Shown here: positions 7,917 through 14,536 of the stretch, one piece after another | Layout of the letters: every line of letters begins with the position of its first letter | Numbering within the stretch: the first letter of the stretch is position 1 | NCBI GenBank assembly: GCA_943914515.1 | Contig: CALUCI010000145.1 | Coordinates: forward strand, 1 to 14,536 | Length of the DNA stretch: 14,536 nt | Direction: 5' to 3' | Source of the DNA: an uncultured Pseudomonas sp. | Lineage (GTDB): Bacteria > Pseudomonadota > Gammaproteobacteria > Pseudomonadales > Pseudomonadaceae | Notes under the pieces: generated by a model | The model's input: only the letters and a program-made list of their open reading frames with translations | The model's database searches: none | What the model was told of the DNA's origin: nothing | Program-made: the position numbers and the translations under genes

Positions 7917-8633
7917 ATGAATCCCGCAGTGATCCGCAATCCCAACATCCTTGCCATCGAAGACGACCTGGTGCTCGGTGCTTATCTGCACGAGCAACTG
8001 CAGCGCAGTGGCTTCCTCGTCACCTGGTGCCGCAACGGCCGCGATGGCCTCGACCAGGCGCGCCAGCAGCAGTTCGACGTGGTGTTGATGGATATCCTGC
8101 TGCCCGGCATGACCGGCCTCGACGCGCTGATGCAGTTGCGTGAGCGCAGCAGCACGCCGGTGATCATGATGTCGGCACTGGGCGCCGAGGCGGACCGTAT
8201 CAGCGGCTTTCAGCGCGGCGCCGATGATTACCTGCCCAAGCCGTTCAGCATGGCCGAACTGCGCGTACGCATCGAAGCCATCCTGCGGCGCGTGGCGCTG
8301 GAGCGCCGGCACCTGCCGCAGGTGCCGGAACCGGTCGGCGACCTGCAGTTCGACGATCAGGCCAGCGACGTCTGCCACCGCGGCCAGTGGGCCGGCCTGA
8401 CGGCCAGCGAGTACCGCCTGCTCGACACCTTGCAGCGCAGCAACGACGAGGTGTTGAGCAAAGCCTTCCTTTATCAGCATGTGCTCCAGCGCGGTTATGC
8501 CCGACACGACCGCAGCCTCGACATGCATGTCAGCCAGATTCGCCGCAAGCTCAAGGCCATCGGTTACCTGGAGCGGCAGGTCCGCACCGTCTGGGGCCAG
8601 GGTTACGTGCTGAGTGCCGGCGAGGAAAACTGA
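7917..8633 (+). CDS. OmpR/PhoB-family response regulator (PirR/RstA-like)
   Basis: This 238-residue transcription factor has an N-terminal receiver with the acidic pair Glu15-Asp16-Asp17, phosphoacceptor Asp59 (VVLMDILLPGMTG), Ser86 and Lys108 (DDYLPKPF), and a C-terminal winged-helix DNA-binding domain (LTASEYRLLDTLQRS to RSLDMHVSQIRRKL and VRTVWGQGYVLS). The partner is the histidine kinase that follows one base later. From memory, the P. aeruginosa genes at this place beside gacS are pirR and pirS, next to the ferric-enterobactin receptor gene pirA; here no receptor gene lies nearby, cysM follows directly, and the target is unknown. The ATG at 7917 has no strong Shine-Dalgarno sequence; a GTG four codons downstream is an alternative. 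Confidence 0.92.
   Translation: MNPAVIRNPNILAIEDDLVLGAYLHEQLQRSGFLVTWCRNGRDGLDQARQQQFDVVLMDILLPGMTGLDALMQLRERSSTPVIMMSALGAEADRISGFQRGADDYLPKPFSMAELRVRIEAILRRVALERRHLPQVPEPVGDLQFDDQASDVCHRGQWAGLTASEYRLLDTLQRSNDEVLSKAFLYQHVLQRGYARHDRSLDMHVSQIRRKLKAIGYLERQVRTVWGQGYVLSAGEEN
8622..8626 (+). promoter_or_regulatory. Shine-Dalgarno sequence deciding the TTG start of the histidine kinase
   Basis: GAGGA lies inside the last codons of the response regulator, eight bases before the TTG at 8635. The alternative in-frame GTG at 8614 has no purine-rich site at a suitable distance. Confidence 0.65.
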
Positions 8634-8634
8634 G

Positions 8635-10005
8635 TTGCCCAATCGTCACTCGCTGTTCTGGAAACTGGCGATCCTGCTGGTGGGCTTCTGCCTGTTGTTG
8701 ATCGGCCTGAGCCTGTCGTGGGGCCGGCACATGGAAGTGCGCAATGCCTATCTCGCGCCCGAAGCCCAGGCCCTGCTGCGCGGCTATGCCGCCGAGGCCG
8801 AGCAGGCCCTGACCCGGGGCGGTACGGCTGGTGTCGACGCCTGGCTGAGCGCGATGCGCGAGCGCGAACAGGGCTTCATCGCGGTGATCGGTGCCGACCT
8901 GCAACCGCTGGGCAGCCTGCCGCTGAACGACACGCAAATAGAGCACCTGACCAACCTGCGCAGTGTCGATCGCCCGGTCAGCCGCCACTCCACCACACCG
9001 CCCTGGATGCGCGTGCCGTTTCCCGAGGATTCGGCCCTCGGCAGCCTGGTGATCGAGCTGCCGCAACGGCTGATCCCCGACCGTTGGAACCTGATGTTCT
9101 GGCGCATGGTCACCAACGGCCTGATTCCCGGCCTGTTGACCCTGCTGTTCTGCGTCGGCCTGTACCGCATGCTGATTCGCCCGCTGCACCAGTTGCGCGA
9201 TCAGGCCAATGCCTGGCGTGCCGACCAGTTGACCGCGCGGGTGGCCAGCGCCACCACCAGCCGCTGCGACGAGTTCGGCGAACTGGGACGCGCCTTCGAC
9301 GACATGGCCGAACGCCTGCAAGGCACGGTCAGCTTGCAGCAGCAGTTGCTGCGCGACCTCTCCCACGAAATGCGCACGCCGCTGAGTCGCCTGCAGGTCG
9401 CCAGCGACAGCGAGCAGGACATCGGCAACCTGCGTGATCGCCTCGGCCGTGAAATCGAGTGCATGCAGCGCCTGGTGGAAGATGCCCTGCAACTGGCGTG
9501 GCTGGATGCCGAGCGGGCGCCGCTGGTCTGTGAGCCGATCGAGGTGCAGGCACTGTGGGAAATGCTGGTCGAGGATGCCTGCTTCGAGAGTGGCTGGCCG
9601 CGCGAGCAGTTGCACTGGGCCGTCACCGGCGATTGCTGGGTGCAGGGCAACCTCAACAGCCTGGCCCAGGCGCTGGAAAACATCCTGCGCAATGCCATTC
9701 GTCATTCGCCAGCGCAGGGCCGGATCGTCTTTGGCGGCCAGCGTCAGGGCGAGCATTGGCTGCTCTGGCTCGAGGACGAAGGTGGCGGTGTCGCGGATGC
9801 GGAGCTGGAGCGGATTTTCGCTGCGTTCACCCGTCTCGACGGTTCGCGCCCCGGCGACGGCGGTTTCGGCCTGGGCCTGAGCATCGCGCGCAATGCCATC
9901 CAGCGCCAGGGCGGGCGTTTGTGGGCGCAGAACAGCGGGGGCGGGCTGCGTTTGAACATCCGCCTCGAGGCGCTGGCGCCATCCGCGCCTGTTACGCAGT
10001 TATAG
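8635..10005 (+). CDS. Two-component sensor histidine kinase (PirS/RstB-like)
   Basis: This inner-membrane kinase of 456 residues is the partner of the regulator before it. It has a membrane helix at about residues 7-28 (FWKLAILLVGFCLLLIGLSLSW), a periplasmic region of about 120 residues, a second helix at about 154-180, a HAMP linker, HisKA with His244 (DLSHEMRTPLSRL), and an ATPase domain with the N box NILRNAIRH near 349, the G1 box EDEGGG and the G2 box GFGLGLSIA. All catalytic boxes are present. The TTG at 8635 is chosen because GAGGA stands eight bases upstream and because MPNRHSLFWKL gives a compact N-terminus; the regulator's stop is one base before it. The periplasmic domain has no motif I can name, so the signal is unknown. 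Confidence 0.9.
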   Translation: MPNRHSLFWKLAILLVGFCLLLIGLSLSWGRHMEVRNAYLAPEAQALLRGYAAEAEQALTRGGTAGVDAWLSAMREREQGFIAVIGADLQPLGSLPLNDTQIEHLTNLRSVDRPVSRHSTTPPWMRVPFPEDSALGSLVIELPQRLIPDRWNLMFWRMVTNGLIPGLLTLLFCVGLYRMLIRPLHQLRDQANAWRADQLTARVASATTSRCDEFGELGRAFDDMAERLQGTVSLQQQLLRDLSHEMRTPLSRLQVASDSEQDIGNLRDRLGREIECMQRLVEDALQLAWLDAERAPLVCEPIEVQALWEMLVEDACFESGWPREQLHWAVTGDCWVQGNLNSLAQALENILRNAIRHSPAQGRIVFGGQRQGEHWLLWLEDEGGGVADAELERIFAAFTRLDGSRPGDGGFGLGLSIARNAIQRQGGRLWAQNSGGGLRLNIRLEALAPSAPVTQL

Positions 10006-10018
10006 CCATACGCTATAA
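10000..10018. repeat. Inverted repeat TTATAGC-CATAC-GCTATAA across the kinase stop codon
   Basis: Perfect seven-base arms with a five-base loop; the TAG stop of the kinase gene lies in the left arm. The stem is AT-rich and no T-tract follows, so it is a poor intrinsic terminator. It could be a weak mRNA 3' hairpin or an operator about 40 bases upstream of the cysM -10. Confidence 0.4.
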
Positions 10019-10059
10019 GGCCCGCACATTGCGTGATATGGAGCGGGGCGGTTTGCCGG

Positions 10060-10065
10060 TATGAT
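10060..10065 (+). promoter_or_regulatory. Likely -10 element of cysM
   Basis: TATGAT matches TATAAT at five of six bases and lies 34 bases before the cysM ATG, giving a leader of about 28 bases. No good -35 is present at 17 bases (TATGGA there), so the promoter may need an activator. The ATG within this hexamer (10061) would add 13 residues to CysM but has no Shine-Dalgarno sequence. Confidence 0.4.
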
Positions 10066-10099
10066 AGGCGACCCCCGCAGTCTGGATTGCGAATACGCC

Positions 10100-11002
10100 A
10101 TGACCTTGCAGTACCCCACCATCGCCGATTGCGTCGGCAACACGCCTCTGGTTCGCCTGCAACGCATGCCCGGTGACACCAGCAACACCCTCCTGTTGAA
10201 ACTCGAAGGCAACAACCCGGCAGGTTCGGTCAAGGACCGTCCGGCGTTGTCGATGATCACCCGTGCCGAACTGCGCGGGCAGATCAAGCCGGGTGACACG
10301 CTGATCGAAGCCACCTCGGGCAACACCGGGATCGCCCTGGCCATGGCCGCAGCGATCAAGGGCTACAAGATGATCCTGATCATGCCCGACAACTCCAGTG
10401 CCGAACGCAAGGCAGCGATGACCGCCTATGGCGCCGAGTTGATTCTGGTCAGCAAGGAAGAGGGGATGGAAGGCGCGCGTGATCTTGCCGAGCGCCTGCG
10501 TGACGAAGGTCGTGGCCTGGTGCTGGACCAGTTCGGCAACGGCGACAACCCCGAAGCGCACTACGTCAGTACCGGCCCGGAGATCTGGCGCCAGACTGGC
10601 GGCGGCATCACCCATTTCATCAGTTCCATGGGCACCACCGGCACCATCATGGGTTGCTCGCGGTACCTCAAGGAACAGAACCCCGCCATTCAGATCGTCG
10701 GCCTGCAACCCATGGAAGGCTCGGCGATCCCGGGCATCCGGCGCTGGCCGGAAGAGTACCTGCCATCGATCTTCCAGGCCGAGCGGGTCGACCGTGTGGT
10801 CGACATGGCCCAGAGCGAAGCCGAAGAAACCACACGCCGTCTGGCCCGCGAAGAGGGCATTTTCTGCGGCGTGTCTTCCGGTGGTGCGGTAGCGGCCATG
10901 CTGCGCCTGTCCCGCGAAGTGGAAAACGCGGTGATGGTGGCGATCATCTGCGACCGTGGCGACCGTTACCTGTCGACCGGCATTTTCGACGCGGATCGCT
11001 GA
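10100..11002 (+). CDS. cysM: Cysteine synthase B (CysM)
   Basis: CysM is a cytoplasmic PLP enzyme that makes cysteine from O-acetylserine with sulfide, and S-sulfocysteine with thiosulfate. The 300-residue protein shows the PLP lysine Lys45 (NNPAGSVKDR), the substrate loop TSGNTG at 72-77, the phosphate-binding GTTGT at 178-182 and Ser260 in GVSSGGA, which contacts the PLP ring nitrogen. The QFGNGDNPEAHY segment and the short length fit CysM better than CysK. The ATG at 10100 gives MTLQYPTIADCVGNTP, the normal N-terminus. An in-frame ATG at 10061 overlaps the probable -10 and is not preferred. The stop overlaps the rlmD start as TGATG, so the two genes are cotranscribed. Confidence 0.95.
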   Translation: MTLQYPTIADCVGNTPLVRLQRMPGDTSNTLLLKLEGNNPAGSVKDRPALSMITRAELRGQIKPGDTLIEATSGNTGIALAMAAAIKGYKMILIMPDNSSAERKAAMTAYGAELILVSKEEGMEGARDLAERLRDEGRGLVLDQFGNGDNPEAHYVSTGPEIWRQTGGGITHFISSMGTTGTIMGCSRYLKEQNPAIQIVGLQPMEGSAIPGIRRWPEEYLPSIFQAERVDRVVDMAQSEAEETTRRLAREEGIFCGVSSGGAVAAMLRLSREVENAVMVAIICDRGDRYLSTGIFDADR

Positions 11003-12369
11003 TGTCCAAAACCAAACGCAATGGCGGCCTGCGCTTTCAGCCGGCCGGCGGTAGCCGCACGCCACAGGTGCCGACCGGCAAGAAGCAGCGCCTGACCATC
11101 GAGCGCCTGGCCGGGGATGGCCGTGGCATCGCTTTTGTCGAAGGGCGCACTTGGTTCGTCAGTGCTGCGCTGGCGGGCGAAGAGGTCGAGGCGCGTGTGC
11201 TCAATGCTCACGGCAAGGTGGTCGAGGCCCGTCTGGAGCGGGTCTTCACCCCGAGCCCGCTGCGCCGCGAAGCCCCCTGCCGGCACTTCGACCGCTGCGG
11301 TGGCTGCAACCTGCAGCACCTGGCCCATTCCGAACAACTCGAACTCAAGCAGCGCCTGCTCGCCGAGCAGTTGCAGCGCGTCGCTGGCGTCGTACCCGAG
11401 CAATGGGCGGCGCCGCTCAGCGGTCCGGAGTTCGGCTACCGGCGCCGTGCGCGGGTCGCGGTGCGCTGGGATCAGCGGGCGGCGAAACTCGAAGTCGGCT
11501 TTCGCGCCGAAGCCAGCCAGGACATCGTCGCCATCGACGACTGCCCGGTGCTGGTACAGCCTTTGCAATCCGTGATGCGCCACCTGCCCATGCTGTTGCA
11601 GAGCCTGGACAAGCCGAGGGTGGTCGGGCACGTCGAGCTGTTCAGCGGCACGGCCCTGGCCATGCTGGTGCGCCACACCGGGCCGCTGCATGACAACGAC
11701 CTGGCGCGGTTGCAGGCGTTCTGTAGCGAAGCGGGCGTACAACTCTGGCTGCACGGCGAGGGTGAGCCTGCCGCGCTAGACTCCGCAGCATCGCTGGGCT
11801 TCGTGCTGGAGCCGTGGAATCTGGAGCTGGCGTACCGGCCTGGCGACTTCGTGCAGGTCAACGCCGGGGTCAACACGGCGATGATCGAGCAGGCGCTGGA
11901 CTGGCTCGCTCCGCAAGCGCACGAGCGGGTGCTCGACCTGTTCTGCGGCCTGGGCAATTTTGCCCTGCCGCTGGCGCAGAAGGCCGCCGAGGTGGTGGCG
12001 GTGGAAGGCGTGCAGGCAATGGTCGATCGGGCCGCTGCCAACGCCCGTAGCAACAATTTGAATAATGTTCGCTTTTTTCAGGCGGATTTATCCCAACCTG
12101 TGAGCGTGTCTGGCTGGGCGGCCGAGGGCTTTTCTGCGGTACTCTTGGACCCACCGCGAGATGGTGCCTACGAGGTTGTCAGAAAAATCGCAGCATTGGG
12201 CGCCAAGCGGCTGGTCTATGTGTCGTGCAATCCGGCGACGCTGGCCCGCGATACGCAGGAGTTGCTCAAGCAGGGTTACCGGTTAAAAAGGGCCGGGATC
12301 CTCGACATGTTTCCGCAGACCGCGCATGTCGAGGCCATGGCGTTGTTCGAGGTGGATCAGCCGCGCTGA
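11002..12369 (+). CDS. rlmD: 23S rRNA (uracil-1939 C5) methyltransferase RlmD
   Basis: RlmD (formerly RumA) is a cytoplasmic SAM-dependent enzyme that makes 5-methyluridine at position 1939 of 23S rRNA. The 455-residue protein has an N-terminal TRAM domain (about 25-85), the iron-sulfur cluster ligands Cys93, Cys99, Cys102 and Cys181 (CRHFDRCGGC and DDCPVL), a SAM-binding motif VLDLFCGLGNFALPLA, the DPPRDG motif, and the nucleophile Cys409 in VYVSCNPATLARD. All key residues are present. The ATG overlaps the cysM stop by one base (TGATG). An intrinsic terminator follows the stop. The stretch around 12050-12300 is more AT-rich than the rest of the gene but the frame is intact. Confidence 0.96.
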   Translation: MSKTKRNGGLRFQPAGGSRTPQVPTGKKQRLTIERLAGDGRGIAFVEGRTWFVSAALAGEEVEARVLNAHGKVVEARLERVFTPSPLRREAPCRHFDRCGGCNLQHLAHSEQLELKQRLLAEQLQRVAGVVPEQWAAPLSGPEFGYRRRARVAVRWDQRAAKLEVGFRAEASQDIVAIDDCPVLVQPLQSVMRHLPMLLQSLDKPRVVGHVELFSGTALAMLVRHTGPLHDNDLARLQAFCSEAGVQLWLHGEGEPAALDSAASLGFVLEPWNLELAYRPGDFVQVNAGVNTAMIEQALDWLAPQAHERVLDLFCGLGNFALPLAQKAAEVVAVEGVQAMVDRAAANARSNNLNNVRFFQADLSQPVSVSGWAAEGFSAVLLDPPRDGAYEVVRKIAALGAKRLVYVSCNPATLARDTQELLKQGYRLKRAGILDMFPQTAHVEAMALFEVDQPR

Positions 12370-12375
12370 TCGCCC

Positions 12376-12417
12376 GGTGTCGTCCCATTGAATCCGGACG
12401 GACGACACCCGTGTTTT
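12376..12417 (+). terminator. Intrinsic terminator after rlmD
   Basis: GGTGTCGTCC (12376-12385) pairs perfectly with GGACGACACC (12400-12409) around a 14-base loop, and CGTGTTTT follows at 12410-12417. It begins seven bases after the rlmD stop. It would separate the cysM-rlmD transcript from relA, at least in part. Confidence 0.75.
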
Positions 12418-12420
12418 CAG

Positions 12421-12437
12421 GCGCATCACGCATGCGC
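12421..12437. promoter_or_regulatory. Inverted repeat GCGCAT-CACGC-ATGCGC in the relA leader region
   Basis: Perfect six-base arms with a five-base centre lie between the terminator and the relA ribosome binding site, ending 21 bases before the ATG. They fall where a relA promoter spacer would be: TTTTCA at 12414-12419 is a weak -35 candidate, with no good -10. An operator or a leader hairpin are both possible. Confidence 0.35.
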
Positions 12438-12458
12438 TGTAGGGAAAGGTAAACAAAG

Positions 12459-14536
12459 ATGGTACAGGTGAGAGTGCACCAGCCGGTCAACACCGACGGC
12501 AGTATCAATCTCGAAGCATGGCTGGATCATGTGGTCAGCGTCGATACGGCGCTGGACCGGCAAGCCCTCAAGGTTGCCTGCGAGTTCGCTCAGGAAATCG
12601 AGAAGAAGGGCAATCAGGACAAGCATTCCTGGGCCGACGGCACCTCGAGCTTCCAGGCCGGCCTGGAGATCGCCGAGATCCTTGCGGACCTCAAGCTCGA
12701 CCAGGACTCGCTGGTCGCTGCGGTGATCTACCGTGCGGCCCGCGAAGGCAAGGTCACCCTGGCGGAAGTCGGCCAGCGCTTTGGCCTGGTGGTTTCCAAG
12801 TTGATCGATGGTGTGCTGCGCATGGCGGCCATCAGCGACAGCCTCAACCCGCGCCACTCGCTGGTGCTGGGCTCCCAGGCGCAGGTCGAGAACCTGCGCA
12901 AGATGCTCGTGGCCATGGTCGACGACGTACGCGTCGCCCTGATCAAGCTGGCCGAGCGCACCTGCGCGATCCGCGCCCTGAAGAATGCCGACGACGAAAA
13001 GCGCCACCGCGTCGCTCGCGAAGTCTTCGACATCTACGCGCCGCTGGCCCACCGGCTGGGTATCGGCCACATCAAGTGGGAGCTGGAAGACCTGTCCTTC
13101 CGCTACCTGGAACCCGAACAGTACAAGCAGATCGCCAAGCTCCTGCATGAGCGGCGGCTGGACCGCGAGCGCTTCATCAGCGACGTGATGACCCAGTTGC
13201 AGAACGAACTGCTGGCCACCGGGGTCAAGGCCGATATCAGCGGCCGGGCGAAACATATCTATTCGATCTGGCGCAAGATGCAGCGCAAGGGTCTGGAGTT
13301 CAGCCAGATCTACGACGTGCGCGCGGTGCGGGTACTGGTTCCGGAAATGCGCGACTGCTACACCGCGCTCGGTATCGTCCACACGCTCTGGCGGCACATC
13401 CCCAAAGAGTTCGACGACTACATCGCCAACCCCAAGGAAAACGGCTATCGCTCGCTGCACACCGCAGTGATCGGCCCCGAGGGCAAGGTGCTGGAAGTGC
13501 AGATCCGCACCCACGCGATGCACGAAGAAGCCGAGTTGGGCGTCTGCGCCCACTGGCGCTACAAGGGCACCGACGTCAAATCCGGCTCCAACCACTACGA
13601 AGAGAAAATCTCCTGGCTGCGTCAGGTGCTGGAATGGCACGAAGAGCTGGGCGATATCGGTGGTCTGGCCGAGCAGTTGCGGGTCGACATCGAGCCCGAC
13701 CGGGTCTATGTGTTCACCCCCGATGGTCACGCCATCGACCTGCCCAAGGGCTCCACACCGCTGGACTTCGCCTATCGGGTGCACACCGAGATCGGTCACA
13801 ACTGCCGTGGTGCCAAGATCAACGGCCGTATCGTGCCGCTCAACTACAGTCTGCAGACCGGCGAGCAGGTCGAGATCATCACCAGCAAGCACGGTAACCC
13901 GAGCCGCGACTGGCTGAACTCGAACCTCGGCTACGTCACCACGTCACGGGCGCGGGCGAAGATCGTCCACTGGTTCAAGCTGCAGGCCCGCGACCAGAAC
14001 GTCGCCGCCGGCAAGACCCTGCTTGAACGCGAGCTGAGCCGCCTCGGCTTGCCACAGGTGGACTTCGAGCGGCTGGCGGAAAAAGCCAACCTGCGCACCG
14101 CCGAAGACATGTTCGCGTCCCTCGGCGCCGGCGATCTGCGCCTGGCCCACCTGGTCAACGCCGCGCAGCAACTGGTCGAGCCGGAGCGCAGCGAGGAAGT
14201 CGAACTGATCACCCGCAAGGCCACCGGCTACAAACCGGGCAAGCGCGGTGACATTCAGATCCAGGGCGTGGGCAACCTGCTGACGCAAATGGCCGGCTGC
14301 TGCCAGCCATTGCCGGGCGACGCCATCGTCGGCTACATCACCCAGGGCCGCGGCGTGACCATTCACCGTCAGGACTGCGCCTCGGTGCTGCAACTGAGCG
14401 GGCGCGAGCCGGAGCGGATCATCCAGGTCAGCTGGGGCCCGGTGCCGGTGCAGACCTACCCGGTGGATATCGTCATCCGTGCCTACGACCGTCCGGGCTT
14501 GCTGCGTGACGTCTCCCAGGTGCTGCTCAACGAGCG
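12459..14536 (+). CDS. relA: RelA, (p)ppGpp synthetase I (3' end beyond window)
   Basis: RelA makes (p)ppGpp from ATP and GTP/GDP on stalled ribosomes, triggering the stringent response. The 692 visible residues (a full protein is about 745) cover the hydrolase-like domain, the synthetase domain, TGS (about 413-475), the helical region and the zinc-finger/CC domain (Cys614-Cys615, His636, Cys640), with the ACT/RRM domain cut by the window end. Two features separate it from SpoT: the hydrolase His-Asp motif is replaced by Tyr91-Arg92 (VIYRAAREG), so hydrolysis is not expected, and the synthetase carries the acidic motif Glu317-Phe-Asp-Asp320 (EFDDYIANPKENGYRS) found in RelA. The ATG at 12459 has AAGGT eight bases upstream. 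Confidence 0.97.
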   Translation, partial: MVQVRVHQPVNTDGSINLEAWLDHVVSVDTALDRQALKVACEFAQEIEKKGNQDKHSWADGTSSFQAGLEIAEILADLKLDQDSLVAAVIYRAAREGKVTLAEVGQRFGLVVSKLIDGVLRMAAISDSLNPRHSLVLGSQAQVENLRKMLVAMVDDVRVALIKLAERTCAIRALKNADDEKRHRVAREVFDIYAPLAHRLGIGHIKWELEDLSFRYLEPEQYKQIAKLLHERRLDRERFISDVMTQLQNELLATGVKADISGRAKHIYSIWRKMQRKGLEFSQIYDVRAVRVLVPEMRDCYTALGIVHTLWRHIPKEFDDYIANPKENGYRSLHTAVIGPEGKVLEVQIRTHAMHEEAELGVCAHWRYKGTDVKSGSNHYEEKISWLRQVLEWHEELGDIGGLAEQLRVDIEPDRVYVFTPDGHAIDLPKGSTPLDFAYRVHTEIGHNCRGAKINGRIVPLNYSLQTGEQVEIITSKHGNPSRDWLNSNLGYVTTSRARAKIVHWFKLQARDQNVAAGKTLLERELSRLGLPQVDFERLAEKANLRTAEDMFASLGAGDLRLAHLVNAAQQLVEPERSEEVELITRKATGYKPGKRGDIQIQGVGNLLTQMAGCCQPLPGDAIVGYITQGRGVTIHRQDCASVLQLSGREPERIIQVSWGPVPVQTYPVDIVIRAYDRPGLLRDVSQVLLNE

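Noticed and set aside
8551..9756. Open frame of 401 codons opposite the histidine kinase
   Set aside because: Shadow frame; the plus-strand kinase has every catalytic box.
9961..9972. Perfect palindrome CGCCTCGAGGCG near the end of the kinase gene
   Set aside because: It lies in coding sequence, has no loop, and short GC-rich palindromes are expected by chance in this composition.
12426..13892. Open frame of 488 codons on the minus strand opposite relA
   Set aside because: Antisense shadow of relA, which is intact and has all its motifs.

Overview
The window looks like core chromosome of a fluorescent-type Pseudomonas (P. fluorescens/P. putida lineage). The evidence is high GC, strong GC3 codon bias, Pseudomonas-type REP doublets (REPINs), a 917-residue GacS whose phosphorelay residues fall at the canonical positions 294, 717 and 863, and the gene order gacS / two-component pair / cysM / rlmD / relA. 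As I remember it, that order matches the region around gacS in P. aeruginosa. I see no phage, plasmid, insertion sequence, CRISPR array, tRNA or rRNA. Coding density is very high: the longest gap between genes is about 200 bases (7714-7916).

Layout. (1) 1-874, plus strand: the 3' end of ttcA (tRNA 2-thiocytidine synthesis), then a divergent homologue of 3-methyladenine DNA glycosylase I that lacks several expected active-site and zinc residues. (2) 912-1018: a REPIN. (3) 1015-2382, minus strand: a tightly overlapped operon arsC > wrbA > DUF2069 membrane protein. (4) 2469-2933, plus strand: a lipoprotein thioredoxin of the TlpA type, divergent from arsC. (5) 2946-3033: a second REPIN. (6) 3034-4892, minus strand: ldhA (fermentative D-lactate dehydrogenase) > an unrecognised four-cysteine protein > a META-domain lipoprotein. 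(7) 4960-7713, minus strand: gacS, the hybrid sensor kinase of the Gac/Rsm global regulatory cascade. (8) 7917-10005, plus strand and divergent from gacS: an OmpR-family response regulator and a histidine kinase that starts with TTG, preceded by a good sigma-70-like promoter and two symmetric elements that could be operators. (9) 10100-12369, plus strand: cysM and rlmD overlapping in TGATG, closed by an intrinsic terminator. (10) 12459-end, plus strand: relA, cut by the window edge.

How the parts fit together. Several genes deal with redox or sulfur chemistry: TtcA, CysM, ArsC, the WrbA quinone reductase, the thioredoxin lipoprotein and LdhA. Others are global regulators: GacS and RelA. Nothing in the sequence shows that they act as one pathway. 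The two convergent gene pairs are each separated by a REPIN, which probably serves as a two-way transcription or mRNA 3'-end boundary. Start-codon use is notable: five genes (DUF2069, wrbA, the META lipoprotein, gacS and the histidine kinase) start with GTG or TTG, each with a well-placed Shine-Dalgarno sequence.

I found no convincing undescribed multi-gene system. The observations most worth a second look are the altered glycosylase-like protein, the REPIN that supplies a stop codon, the operator-like elements at the two-component promoter, and the four-cysteine protein between ldhA and the META lipoprotein.
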